Shown here piece by piece: positions 1-6,022 of a stretch of 6,481 nucleotides of DNA. The notes beneath the pieces were generated by a model that had not been told where the DNA came from, did not search any database, and saw only the letters and a list, made by a program, of their open reading frames with translations. Within the stretch, counting starts at the first letter, position 1; each line of letters opens with the position of its first letter. Origin of the DNA: an uncultured Desulfovibrio sp. Its GTDB lineage: Bacteria > Desulfobacterota > Desulfovibrionia > Desulfovibrionales > Desulfovibrionaceae. The translations under genes were made by a program, and so were the position numbers. The stretch spans positions 1 to 6,481 of the forward strand of contig CALBAX010000035.1 of the NCBI GenBank assembly GCA_937926875.1, in the 5' to 3' direction.

Positions 1-79
1 CCCATGCGCTGTTGCATCCCAACATCGTTACAATGCAAACCAGTGCCAAAAGAACTTGTCGCACATACACTATGTTCAT
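1..79 (-). CDS. N-terminus of a lipoprotein, cut by the window edge
   Basis: Reading the minus strand from the ATG at 79..77 gives 26 codons that stay open to the window edge. The peptide has a short polar start with one Arg, a hydrophobic stretch (VLLALVCIVTML) and then Gly-Cys. This is a lipoprotein signal peptide with a lipobox (M-L-G-C); the Cys at residue 22 would be lipidated and become the N-terminus of the mature protein, anchored in the inner or outer membrane. A modest purine-rich site (AGGGA) lies 9 nt upstream. The gene starts 62 nt after the stop of the cytochrome/cyclophilin gene on the same strand, so it is probably the next gene of the operon. The rest lies outside the window, so the function cannot be named. 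Confidence 0.7.
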   Translation of the reverse strand, partial: MNIVYVRQVLLALVCIVTMLGCNSAW

Positions 80-141
80 CTTCGTTTTTCCCTGCTGCCT
101 GAACGCGGCAGTCTCATTCAACGCCTTCCAAAGGTATGGAT

Positions 142-1299
142 TTACCTTTCCGTCACCGTCACTGTGATGGAACGGCCCATATCCCGAATTTCCTCCACTC
201 CGCTCAAAAGCCGCCCCAGGATGACGCAGCCTTCCACTTCGCTGGAACTTTCCTCCCGTTCCGTGAAGATGACGAAGTCGTTGCCGGGGAGCCACCAGAC
301 GAGGTCGCCATTGCGGTAACCGTTTTGGATATCCTTTTCTTCATGGGGGAGAGGGGTTCCCATGTTCCCGCAGTAGTCGCGGCTGCCCCGCGAAAGGGAA
401 AAGTGTACGGGCAGACGGGAAAACAGCGCTTTCGCCGCGGCGTTGTCGTAGAGTACACCGGGGAACGATGCGTTTCCCACGGTTACGGTAATATTGGTCA
501 TGATGCTCTTCTCCTTCTCGCCTTCGGCACGGGCCTGTATGGTGAAAAGAACGATTATCGCTACAGCGGCAAGCGTCGCCATGACGTATTTCAGTGAATA
601 TCCTCTGTTTCCAGACATGGAAGAATCTCTTTCCTTTCGGTGATTGACTACCCGGACGGCAATGTTGGCGAGAACGGCAAACAGACAGAGCATGGAACCG
701 TAATCAAACAGAAGCCCAAGGGCCGTATCTCCATCAATCCATACGGAATAGGCGCTCTGCATGGTCAGGATATAGCTCATGTCCCGGACGGAAAAAGCGT
801 GGCTGCCATAGAGCGCCGCCAGGCTGGCGAGTGCGGTCGGCAGGAAACCGCTTTTGAACTTCTCCGCCCACAGGGGGAAATGCGTCCGCACTCCATTCCA
901 GATTCTGTGCCAGTACAGCCCAAGATGAATGCCCGCAAGGAGAAACGTCCAATGGGCAAGGCACATGTGCAGGGTTCGCATGGAAAAACTGTCCACAAAG
1001 CCCGCAAAGGGGAAAACGGTTTTGGAAATCAAAATGCCGCTGCCAACCGTGCCCATGAACACCGCCAGGAGCAGACCGTTGGCCACAAGCCGGAGCGTGC
1101 GGGCAGACGGATACGAACCGCGCATGATGGTCGCATACCATTTGCCGTTGACGGCGGCATGGGCAACAAACAGAAAAAAGAGCAGTATCCCTGCAATCTC
1201 GTGAACGGGATTGCCGGTGTAACGATCCGCCATGAGAAGCAAAAAAAGCAGCAACATGGCGCTGTCCAGCGACAACCGAAAGATTTGATTCGTGCGCAT
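142..1299 (-). CDS. DUF4405 membrane cytochrome b-like protein fused to a cyclophilin-like domain
   Basis: 385 residues in two modules. Residues 1-220 match the DUF4405 family, a cytochrome b-like membrane fold: hydrophobic helices near 12-25, 32-50, 70-91, 112-130, 152-167 and 191-217, with the family pattern DRYTGNPVHE, then H47 and NGKWY. H33, H47, H111, H116 and H125 are candidate haem ligands. Residues 228-258 hold a further hydrophobic segment ending in Ala-Arg-Ala that reads like a signal peptide. Residues 267-385 form a small beta-rich domain resembling the bacterial cyclophilin-like family (GDLVWWLPGNDFVIF), which is not a proven prolyl isomerase. The start has a strong GGGGAGGGG site and lies 21 nt after the flavodoxin stop. 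Likely role: membrane electron transfer linked to the exported flavodoxin, by inference from context. Internal start sites suggest the second module may also be made separately. Family calls are from recognised motifs, not a search. Confidence 0.8.
   Translation of the reverse strand: MRTNQIFRLSLDSAMLLLFLLLMADRYTGNPVHEIAGILLFFLFVAHAAVNGKWYATIMRGSYPSARTLRLVANGLLLAVFMGTVGSGILISKTVFPFAGFVDSFSMRTLHMCLAHWTFLLAGIHLGLYWHRIWNGVRTHFPLWAEKFKSGFLPTALASLAALYGSHAFSVRDMSYILTMQSAYSVWIDGDTALGLLFDYGSMLCLFAVLANIAVRVVNHRKERDSSMSGNRGYSLKYVMATLAAVAIIVLFTIQARAEGEKEKSIMTNITVTVGNASFPGVLYDNAAAKALFSRLPVHFSLSRGSRDYCGNMGTPLPHEEKDIQNGYRNGDLVWWLPGNDFVIFTEREESSSEVEGCVILGRLLSGVEEIRDMGRSITVTVTER
499..636 (-). promoter_or_regulatory. 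Internal ribosome binding sites and start codons within the fusion gene
   Basis: Two in-frame ATG codons lie inside the fusion gene, each with a good Shine-Dalgarno sequence 8 nt upstream. The first is the ATG at 618..616 (Met228), preceded by AAGGAAAGAG at 636..627. It would give a protein beginning with a Sec-like signal peptide (basic start, hydrophobic core, Ala-Arg-Ala) followed by the cyclophilin-like domain. The second is the ATG at 501..499 (Met267), preceded by AAGGAGA at 516..510, which would give the bare domain. Such sites could be relics of a formerly separate gene or could be used today. Seen directly in the sequence; use in the cell is inference. Confidence 0.4.
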
Positions 1300-1320
1300 G
1301 GTTGTCCCCTCCCCTGGCGC

Positions 1321-1929
1321 TCAGGCCGTCATGCCGATGCGCCGCAACCAGTCTGCAACATCGTGCGGCATCCTTCCGGCATGGGCGTTCCGGGTGTGGT
1401 AGCCTTCCAGAACTGTAGCCTGCGGGCACAGCGCCCTGATGTCGCGCGGACTGTTGGCAAAACCGTCGCCGCCGTGCGTACAGAAGGGGACAATGTTTTT
1501 TCCGGTGAAGTCGTAAGACTCAAGGAAAGTCCAGCAGACCATAGGCATGGTGTGCCACCAGATGGGATATCCGAGGAATACGATGGAATATGACGCCATA
1601 TTATCCACGCGGGATGCCAGTTCCGGCCTGTAACCGGCCCGCAGTTGCCTTCCAGCCAGCTCGGAACACGGATCGTGCTCTGCGGGGTAAACTTCCACGG
1701 TTCTGATTCTGTGCATATCGCCGTGTGTGAGGGAGTGTATCTGTTCCGCCACAAGGGCTGTGTTGCCGGTATGGGAAAAATACGCAATCAGCATGGTTCG
1801 CTCCGGGCTGTTTCCTGTCTGCGGGACGGCAAAGGCTCTGCCCATTCCTGAAAGGTGACACATGATGGCCATGCCCAGCGTGAGAGCGCCTCTTTTCAGA
1901 AAAGCGCGACGGGAATAGGATTCAGACAT
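1321..1929 (-). CDS. Tat-exported flavodoxin-like protein
   Basis: 202 residues. The N-terminus has a twin-arginine signal (SRRAFLKRG, residues 6-14), a hydrophobic core and an Ala-Phe-Ala cleavage site near residue 34, so the protein is probably exported folded with its cofactor already bound, as expected for an FMN protein. The mature part starts with a beta strand and the FMN phosphate loop FSHTGNT (51-57); the second FMN-contacting loop is GYPIWWHTMP (120-129), and a third region FCTHGGDGFANS (149-160) fits the Flavodoxin_4 type. Likely role: one- or two-electron carrier or a small quinone/nitro-type reductase in the periplasm. I chose the ATG at 1929 rather than one 45 nt upstream because CTGGAG lies 6 nt before it and it places the twin Arg at the normal distance. 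The next gene, the membrane cytochrome, is 21 nt downstream and is the natural electron partner by context. Confidence 0.85.
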   Translation of the reverse strand: MSESYSRRAFLKRGALTLGMAIMCHLSGMGRAFAVPQTGNSPERTMLIAYFSHTGNTALVAEQIHSLTHGDMHRIRTVEVYPAEHDPCSELAGRQLRAGYRPELASRVDNMASYSIVFLGYPIWWHTMPMVCWTFLESYDFTGKNIVPFCTHGGDGFANSPRDIRALCPQATVLEGYHTRNAHAGRMPHDVADWLRRIGMTA

Positions 1930-1965
1930 GGGATTCTCCAGATTATGGGTGACGGATCTGGCAAC

Positions 1966-2120
1966 ATCCGCCACCCGGCTTTCTGTTTCGAGACAGGCTT
2001 ATTTGTTGAGATGCCGTTCAAAGATGGGTGACAGGCTTGGTTGTCTTCGGCACCCAATTTATTTTGTCTCAGAGCATTGTTATTTGTTGAGGTGCTGCTC
2101 AAAGAAGGATGTCAGTTTGT
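1966..2120. repeat. Degenerate tandem direct repeat, two copies about 81 bp apart
   Basis: Two neighbouring stretches, about 1966..2039 and 2046..2120, align with small gaps and I judge them roughly 70 percent alike by eye. Shared anchors include CACCC at 1972 and 2051, TTATTTGTTGAG at 1999 and 2080, and CAAAG at 2019 and 2100. The right copy includes the last codons of the hydrolase gene and its 3' flank; the left copy lies in the gap before the flavodoxin gene. This explains why this gap (150 nt between genes) is the longest in the operon. No terminator or promoter of good quality is visible in the gap. Confidence 0.65.
1999..2040 (-). pseudogene. Relic of a second hydrolase gene 3' end
   Basis: In the minus-strand frame ending in the TAA at 2001..1999 the last codons read S-L-S-P-I-F-E-R-H-L-N-K-stop. 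The intact hydrolase just upstream ends K-L-T-S-F-F-E-Q-H-L-N-K-stop. Several differences are silent (GAG/GAA, CAC/CAT) and the final 'LNK stop' codons are identical, so the likeness is at the protein-coding level. A one- to two-base length difference a few codons upstream breaks the frame. The simplest explanation is a tandem paralogue of the hydrolase gene that was deleted by recombination, or a local duplication of the tail, followed by decay. It encodes nothing functional on its own. Confidence 0.5.
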
Positions 2121-3117
2121 TCCAGGGAATCATCTCAGTGCGGTCATACAGGTCGATGCGGTTGGCCCCCTCAATAACCACAAGTTCCTTGGGTTCAGCA
2201 GCCATTGCATAGGCCGTGTCGGTATAGCAGCGGGAAGGAGCCACTTCTCCCACCACAAACAGGATGGGACGGGGCGAAATGGAATCCATATCATTGAACG
2301 GATAGAAGTTTATGAACTTCGCGTAGCTGGCGGGCGTGGTTCTACGGTCATTGGAAGCCACCTTGCCCCTTTCCGTCTGGTAAAAATCGTTGGATTCCGC
2401 CGCTTCGGGAAATACGGCGTCGTTCTGTCCGGGGCCGTAGACAGGGGTTCCGCTTTCAAAGGCCGTGTAACGCTGCTCAGCCGCCGTCTGAAGGTCCTTA
2501 TTCCGGGTTTCCGCCGTGCGGGTGCGATTCAGCCCCGTGCGGAAATACTCGCCCATGTCGTACATGCTGACAGTGGCCAGCGCCTTGATGCGTGGGTCAA
2601 TCTTGGTCGCCGCGATGGCGAATCCGCCGCTGCCGCAAATGCCGATAACGCCGATTTTTTCCCGGTCAATAAAGGGTCGTGTTCCCAGATAGTCCACGCC
2701 CGCACTGAAACTTTCCACATAGAGGTCCGGCAACACGGCCCCACGCGGGCTGCCGCCGCTTTCTCCCCAGAACATCTGGTCGAAAGACAGGGTGACGAAA
2801 CCGGCTTCCGCCATCTTTGTGGCGTACAGATTGGCCGCCTGTTGTCTGACCGCCGCAAAAGGATGCCCCACGACAAGAGCGGGATATTTTTTGCCATTGC
2901 CCATCTGTTTGGGCGTGAACAGGGTTCCCACAATCTCCATTCCGTACATATTGTTGAATTTTACTGTTTCCACGTTTACCTTTTCGCTGGTGTAGAAATT
3001 GTTCGCGCCGCGCGACATGTCCGCCGCATCGGCGGTAGCGGTTCCAACGAACAGGGCCGTTCCCAGAACCGCCGTAACGGTCGCCTTTTTCACGTTATTC
3101 ATAAGTGTCGTTTTCAT
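2080..3117 (-). CDS. Secreted alpha/beta hydrolase, dienelactone hydrolase/YcjY-like, with altered catalytic triad
   Basis: 345 residues with a Sec signal peptide (KK at 10-11, hydrophobic core, cleavage around Ala29-Ala32). Landmarks of the family: GHPFAAVRQQAANLYA (84-99), the strand-loop SFDQMFWGESGGSPRG (111-126), and the nucleophile elbow GVIGICGSGGFA (156-167). Aligned with dienelactone hydrolase, Cys161 takes the nucleophile place; Ser163 is the alternative. The acid is probably near Glu291 in VVGEVAPS. Close to the C-terminus, where relatives usually have a His before the [VI]DLYD motif, this protein has Arg320 (EGANRIDLYD), so the usual triad looks incomplete. I start at the ATG at 3117, which has GGGAGG 7 nt upstream and begins the signal peptide; a longer reading to 3210 would overlap the cupin gene. 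It begins 19 nt after that gene. Substrate unknown; an ester- or lactone-like compound is the family expectation. Confidence 0.8.
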   Translation of the reverse strand: MKTTLMNNVKKATVTAVLGTALFVGTATADAADMSRGANNFYTSEKVNVETVKFNNMYGMEIVGTLFTPKQMGNGKKYPALVVGHPFAAVRQQAANLYATKMAEAGFVTLSFDQMFWGESGGSPRGAVLPDLYVESFSAGVDYLGTRPFIDREKIGVIGICGSGGFAIAATKIDPRIKALATVSMYDMGEYFRTGLNRTRTAETRNKDLQTAAEQRYTAFESGTPVYGPGQNDAVFPEAAESNDFYQTERGKVASNDRRTTPASYAKFINFYPFNDMDSISPRPILFVVGEVAPSRCYTDTAYAMAAEPKELVVIEGANRIDLYDRTEMIPWNKLTSFFEQHLNK

Positions 3118-3136
3118 GGCATTGCCTCCCGGCAAC

Positions 3137-3547
3137 TCAAGTTTGTTGTTGATATTGTTCGTCACTGACCTTTTCCATCCAGCAGGCGTTTTTTCCGTCC
3201 AACGCTTCACAGATGGAAATATGCGTCATGGGGCTGTTGCTGGCGGCCCCATGCCAGTGCTTGACATCGGGCGGAAACCAGACCACATCGCCGGGGCGGA
3301 CTTCCTGCACCGGTCCGTTCCACTCCTGCACCAATCCTTTGCCGGAGGTGACTATCAGCGTCTGCCCCAGCGGATGGCTGTGCCATGCGGTCCTTGCCCC
3401 CGGTCTGAACTCCACGGAAGAACCGGACGCGCGGGCGGGAACATGGGTGGAAAACAGGTGCTCGATACGCACGGTTCCGGTAAAACATTCAGCAGGGCCG
3501 GGAGCGGAAGGTTGTTCCCCCCGTTGGATAAAAATGTGCGTGCGCAT
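3137..3547 (-). CDS. Small cupin-domain protein, probably cytoplasmic
   Basis: 136 residues, a single cupin barrel. Motif 1 is PGARTAWHSHPLGQ (49-62) with metal ligands H56, H58 and Gln62 in place of the classic Glu; motif 2 is PGDVVWFPPDVKHWHGA (85-101) with H97 as the fourth ligand and H99 beside it. Gln at the third place is common in the cupins that travel with CMD-type genes, so it is not a defect. It has no signal peptide, unlike nearly all other products of the operon. The gene is a clear paralogue of the first cupin gene: they share the HSHP/HTHP-x-GQ block, the KHWHGA block, and the tail DGKN-xx-WME-x-VSD-x-QY. Its start is 10 nt after the CMD stop, and its AAAGGA ribosome binding site overlaps that TAA, which suggests coupled translation. 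Substrate not known. Confidence 0.85.
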   Translation of the reverse strand: MRTHIFIQRGEQPSAPGPAECFTGTVRIEHLFSTHVPARASGSSVEFRPGARTAWHSHPLGQTLIVTSGKGLVQEWNGPVQEVRPGDVVWFPPDVKHWHGAASNSPMTHISICEALDGKNACWMEKVSDEQYQQQT

Positions 3548-3557
3548 ACGTTTTCCT

Positions 3558-4286
3558 TTATTTCGTCCGGCTGGCGAGAACTCTGGTCAATACTGTATTG
3601 GCGGCCTGCGCTTCATTTGTACCCACGCACTCGGCCAGCACGGAGATGAAGTTCTTCATCTGCGCTTCGTTCAATCCTGTGTTCATGGCCGCATTCATAT
3701 GAAACTGAAGCTGTCCGCCAAGGCCGGGGATGCTGGCCAGCGTGGAAATGGTCGCAAGTTCCCGGCTCTGATGATCCAGATTGTCGCGGGCAAAGATGTC
3801 CGCGAAAAGATGTTCCTTCAAAAAGGTGTCGATGACAGGCGCAAAAAGCTGGTAGCCGCTGGGCGCGGGGATGGTGTCCCTGCCGCCGAGCCTCGCTCGT
3901 ACCTGAGCGCCGTATTCGTCACGGTTCCAGTTCGCGGGCATGGGGCTGGCCTCACGACCTTCCTTGTCGGAAATACCTTTGGCCTTGCGTTCGTCCATGA
4001 CGGCCATGAACGTATTGATGCCGTTGAGACTGCGGGGGAAGCCCGCATAAGCGTAGAGCTGAACCAGAATTTCCTTGATTTCGTTGACCGTCAGTCCCGC
4101 GTCCAGACCTTCGTTCAACGCGCCTTTCAGTTTTTCCAGATTGCCGTTGGCCGTGAAAGACGAGATGGCGATGATGCTCTGCTGTTTCGGATTCAATGCG
4201 CTATCCACAGCCATGCCCTCTGAAGCGGCCGTCAAAAAAACAATGGCCGCACACATAAAAGAAAGAATGCTTCGTGCTGTCCTCAT
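3558..4286 (-). CDS. Secreted tandem carboxymuconolactone decarboxylase (CMD)-family protein
   Basis: 242 residues: a Sec signal peptide (about 1-26, ending Gly-Met-Ala), then two CMD/AhpD-type helical domains. The first (about 35-110) has LNEGLDAGLTVNEIKEILVQL and AYAGFPRSLNG; the second (about 150-235) has HQSRELATISTLASI (172-186), QFHMNAAMNTGLNEAQ with His196, and FISVLAECVG. The CxxC pair that marks AhpD alkylhydroperoxidases is absent: the mature protein has only Cys220. So this is a decarboxylase/isomerase-like relative rather than a thiol peroxidase, and its chemistry is unknown. The start has CAGGAG 7 nt upstream. It follows the first cupin gene after 58 nt containing a palindrome and precedes the second cupin gene. 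Cupin plus CMD is a frequent pairing in bacteria, which supports action on the same small molecule. Confidence 0.87.
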   Translation of the reverse strand: MRTARSILSFMCAAIVFLTAASEGMAVDSALNPKQQSIIAISSFTANGNLEKLKGALNEGLDAGLTVNEIKEILVQLYAYAGFPRSLNGINTFMAVMDERKAKGISDKEGREASPMPANWNRDEYGAQVRARLGGRDTIPAPSGYQLFAPVIDTFLKEHLFADIFARDNLDHQSRELATISTLASIPGLGGQLQFHMNAAMNTGLNEAQMKNFISVLAECVGTNEAQAANTVLTRVLASRTK

Positions 4287-4314
4287 GTTGACGCTCCTGT
4301 GCGGCGGCCCCGTC

Positions 4315-4338
4315 TTTTCCGGCGGGTCCGCCGGAAAA
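4315..4338. repeat. Perfect 11-bp palindrome between first cupin and CMD genes
   Basis: The arms TTTTCCGGCGG (4315..4325) and CCGCCGGAAAA (4328..4338) are exact reverse complements around a GT centre. In RNA this gives a stable GC-rich hairpin with a loop of four or so bases. It is not a normal intrinsic terminator, since the T-run precedes the stem and A's follow it on both strands. It could act as an mRNA stability or processing element that sets the cupin level above the downstream genes, or as a protein site. Confidence 0.55.
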
Positions 4339-4344
4339 ATTTCG

Positions 4345-4839
4345 CTATTTCGCGTTGTATTGCTGGTCGCTGACTTCTTCCATCCAGGTGACGTTCTTGC
4401 CGTCCTTCATGCCGGTAAGCGCCATATGCGTCATGGCTGTCGTGGGGGAAGCGCCGTGCCAGTGCTTGATATCCGGCGGGCACCACACCACATCGCCGGC
4501 CTTGATTTCTTCTACCCTGCCATCCCAGGCACCGGTCAGACCGGCACCAGACACGACCACAAGGCGCTGGCCTGCCGGATGGGTATGCCAGAAGGAACGG
4601 ACTCCCGGCTCAAAGGTGACATAGGAAACGGAATATGGCGCGGCTTCGTTGGGGCTGAACAGCGGGTCATGCCGCACATTTCCGGTAAATGTCGTATGGC
4701 TTCCCACACCGGACGGGCGGGTTCCGACTCTGGTGATGACCTGCCCTTCCTTGCCCGTTTCGGCCGCATGGGACTGAACCGCGGCCATTCCCGTCGAGGC
4801 CAGCAACAAGGCCGCCAGCAATGCCGTTGTCTTCTTCAT
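4345..4839 (-). CDS. Secreted cupin-domain protein, first gene of the operon
   Basis: 164 residues with a Sec signal peptide (KK at 2-3, hydrophobic core, cleavage after Ser-His-Ala near 25). The cupin barrel carries H85, H87 and Gln91 in WHTHPAGQ (84-91) and H126 with H128 in PPDIKHWHGA (121-130); these would bind a divalent metal in the periplasm. I chose the ATG at 4839: AAGGAG lies 8 nt upstream, while a GTG 9 nt earlier is only one base from that site. It is the promoter-proximal gene, divergent from the AraC-type regulator, and a paralogue of the third gene of the operon. The family includes many proteins of unknown activity near CMD genes; metal-dependent isomerisation or oxidation of a small molecule is the best general guess. 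Confidence 0.87.
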   Translation of the reverse strand: MKKTTALLAALLLASTGMAAVQSHAAETGKEGQVITRVGTRPSGVGSHTTFTGNVRHDPLFSPNEAAPYSVSYVTFEPGVRSFWHTHPAGQRLVVVSGAGLTGAWDGRVEEIKAGDVVWCPPDIKHWHGASPTTAMTHMALTGMKDGKNVTWMEEVSDQQYNAK

Positions 4840-4912
4840 GGTGCACACTCCTTATGCGCTATACGTTTCTCTCTTTCTCACGCCGATGGGCACGAGCCTT
4901 TCTGTGACTCGG

Positions 4913-4940
4913 ATAATAGAGGGCGAGGCGGTGCGGACAA
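4913..4940 (-). promoter_or_regulatory. Candidate sigma-70 promoter of the cupin operon
   Basis: On the minus strand TTGTCC (4940..4935, four of six consensus bases) is followed after 16 nt by TATTAT (4918..4913, five of six). Transcription would start near 4906, leaving a leader of about 67 nt before the cupin ATG at 4839. The weak -35 box is typical for a promoter that needs an activator such as the divergent AraC-type protein. Pattern seen by eye; not tested. Confidence 0.45.
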
Positions 4941-4970
4941 AGACACAATCCCCCTGAAAAACTGCCTGAT

Positions 4971-5000
4971 TCTCCCAGACAGCTAGGCAAGCTCGGGAGA
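4971..5000. promoter_or_regulatory. Dyad upstream of the operon promoter, candidate regulator site
   Basis: TCTCCC (4971..4976) and GGGAGA (4995..5000) are exact reverse complements, and within them AGCT at 4981 and again at 4990 adds a second, slightly off-centre symmetry. It lies about 30 bp upstream of the candidate -35 box of the minus-strand operon and about 55 bp before the regulator's start codon, where an AraC-type activator controlling both directions would be expected to bind. AraC proteins more often bind direct repeats, so this is only a candidate. Confidence 0.3.
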
Positions 5001-5055
5001 GATGTGGTACAGGAAATGCAACTGAAGATATGCTGGAACAGTGAGGGAAACAGCC

Positions 5056-5964
5056 ATGCGGGAACAACGCGCCGAACTCGAACGGATAAACGGACAGTTG
5101 AAAGAAAAGATTCTGGGACGTGCGTCTGAACCAGGAAGTCACCCTACGGCAATTTCAGGATTCCATCTTGTCAGAAGGGTGCAGGCAAATGAGTTGCGCG
5201 TCTTCTACAGACCGTTCATCGGGCTGACGGTTCAGGGATTCAAGCGTACCATAGTAGGGAAGAACGAGTATTCTTACGGGGAATACCATTGCTTTGTGGC
5301 GGGCGTGGATATGCCGAGCGAAAGCTATATCACTGTTGCGTCTGACGAAGAGCCATTTTTGGCACTTTCTCTTGATTTGGACAGGAGTCTCGTGGCACAG
5401 CTTGCGGCGGAAATACCATCTCCGGCCCGTACAGAACTGGGAGCTGGAAAGAGTGTTGCCGTCATGGAAGCCAGCGCCAAAGTCATGGCAGCTTTTCTTC
5501 GGCTGACGGAGTTGCTCGACGAACCGGAAGAAATTCCGATTATGGCCCCCATGCTGATCCGGGAAATCCACCATCGACTGCTGCTGGGGCCGCAAGGCGC
5601 ATGGCTGCGAACCATCTGTTCCCTCGGTACGGCCAGCAATCAGGTGGCACAGGCAGTTACCTGGCTACGAGAAAATTACAAGGCCCCGCTCCAGGTGGAA
5701 GAACTGGCCCGGAAAGTCGGCATGAGTTCTTCCAGTTTCTTCCGCAATTTCAAACAGATGACGACGATCAGCCCGCTCCAGTTTCAAAAAACGCTGCGCC
5801 TGTATGAAGCGCAGCGCCTTATGTTGACCAGCGAGTATGATGTCGCCAGTGCCGCCTATGCCGTCGGTTATGAAAGCTCAACGCAGTTTATCCGCGAGTA
5901 CAAACGGATGTTTGGTGAGCCGCCGCGTAGGGATGTCAGCCGGAAACGGGCTGCTGTTCGATGA
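5056..5964 (+). CDS. AraC-family transcriptional regulator, YqhC-like
   Basis: 302 residues. The N-terminal half (about 25-190) resembles the AraC_N domain of the YqhC group (motifs near FHLVRRVQANEL, YRPFIGLTVQGFKR and IREIHHRLLLGPQG), which senses an unknown ligand. The C-terminal half has the two helix-turn-helix units of the family: VEELARKVGMSSSSFFRNFK (214-233), linked by TISPLQFQKTLRLYEAQRLM, then the second unit about 262-286 with AAYAVGYESSTQFIREYKRM. I prefer the ATG at 5056, with GAGGGA about 7 nt upstream, over the GTG at 5041. It is transcribed away from the cupin operon across 216 nt, the classic layout of an activator and its target. E. coli YqhC controls genes for aldehyde detoxification, so sensing of a reactive carbonyl or related stress is plausible here, though inferred. 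Confidence 0.9.
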   Translation: MREQRAELERINGQLKEKILGRASEPGSHPTAISGFHLVRRVQANELRVFYRPFIGLTVQGFKRTIVGKNEYSYGEYHCFVAGVDMPSESYITVASDEEPFLALSLDLDRSLVAQLAAEIPSPARTELGAGKSVAVMEASAKVMAAFLRLTELLDEPEEIPIMAPMLIREIHHRLLLGPQGAWLRTICSLGTASNQVAQAVTWLRENYKAPLQVEELARKVGMSSSSFFRNFKQMTTISPLQFQKTLRLYEAQRLMLTSEYDVASAAYAVGYESSTQFIREYKRMFGEPPRRDVSRKRAAVR

Positions 5965-6022
5965 AGTTGCTGCTGTTTTTGAAAGATGAAGGAGATGTCC
6001 AAATCCATCTAAAGAAGTTTTT

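Noticed and set aside
95..111. Small hairpin (CTGCC/GGCAG) just upstream of the lipoprotein start as a riboswitch or terminator
   Set aside because: A 5-bp stem without a T-run is expected by chance and no conserved aptamer is seen.
640..1593. A 317-codon open frame on the plus strand opposite the cytochrome and flavodoxin genes
   Set aside because: It is antisense to two well-supported genes, its product is rich in Arg, Gly and His without any recognisable domain, and it has no good ribosome binding site.
2041..3168. A 375-codon open frame on the plus strand opposite the hydrolase gene
   Set aside because: It mirrors the codon bias of the hydrolase on the other strand; the hydrolase has a signal peptide, family motifs and a ribosome binding site, and the plus frame has none.
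3118..3210. Longer N-terminus of the hydrolase
   Set aside because: It would overlap the end of the second cupin gene and put 31 polar residues before the signal peptide; the ATG at 3117 has a strong GGGAGG site.
3558..4286. Reading the CMD protein as an AhpD-type peroxidase
   Set aside because: The CxxC active-site pair is missing; the mature protein has a single Cys.
5982..6011. Mini open frame ATGAAGGAGATGTCC... after the regulator
   Set aside because: It ends after eight codons and has no recognisable product; at most a scar at the composition boundary.
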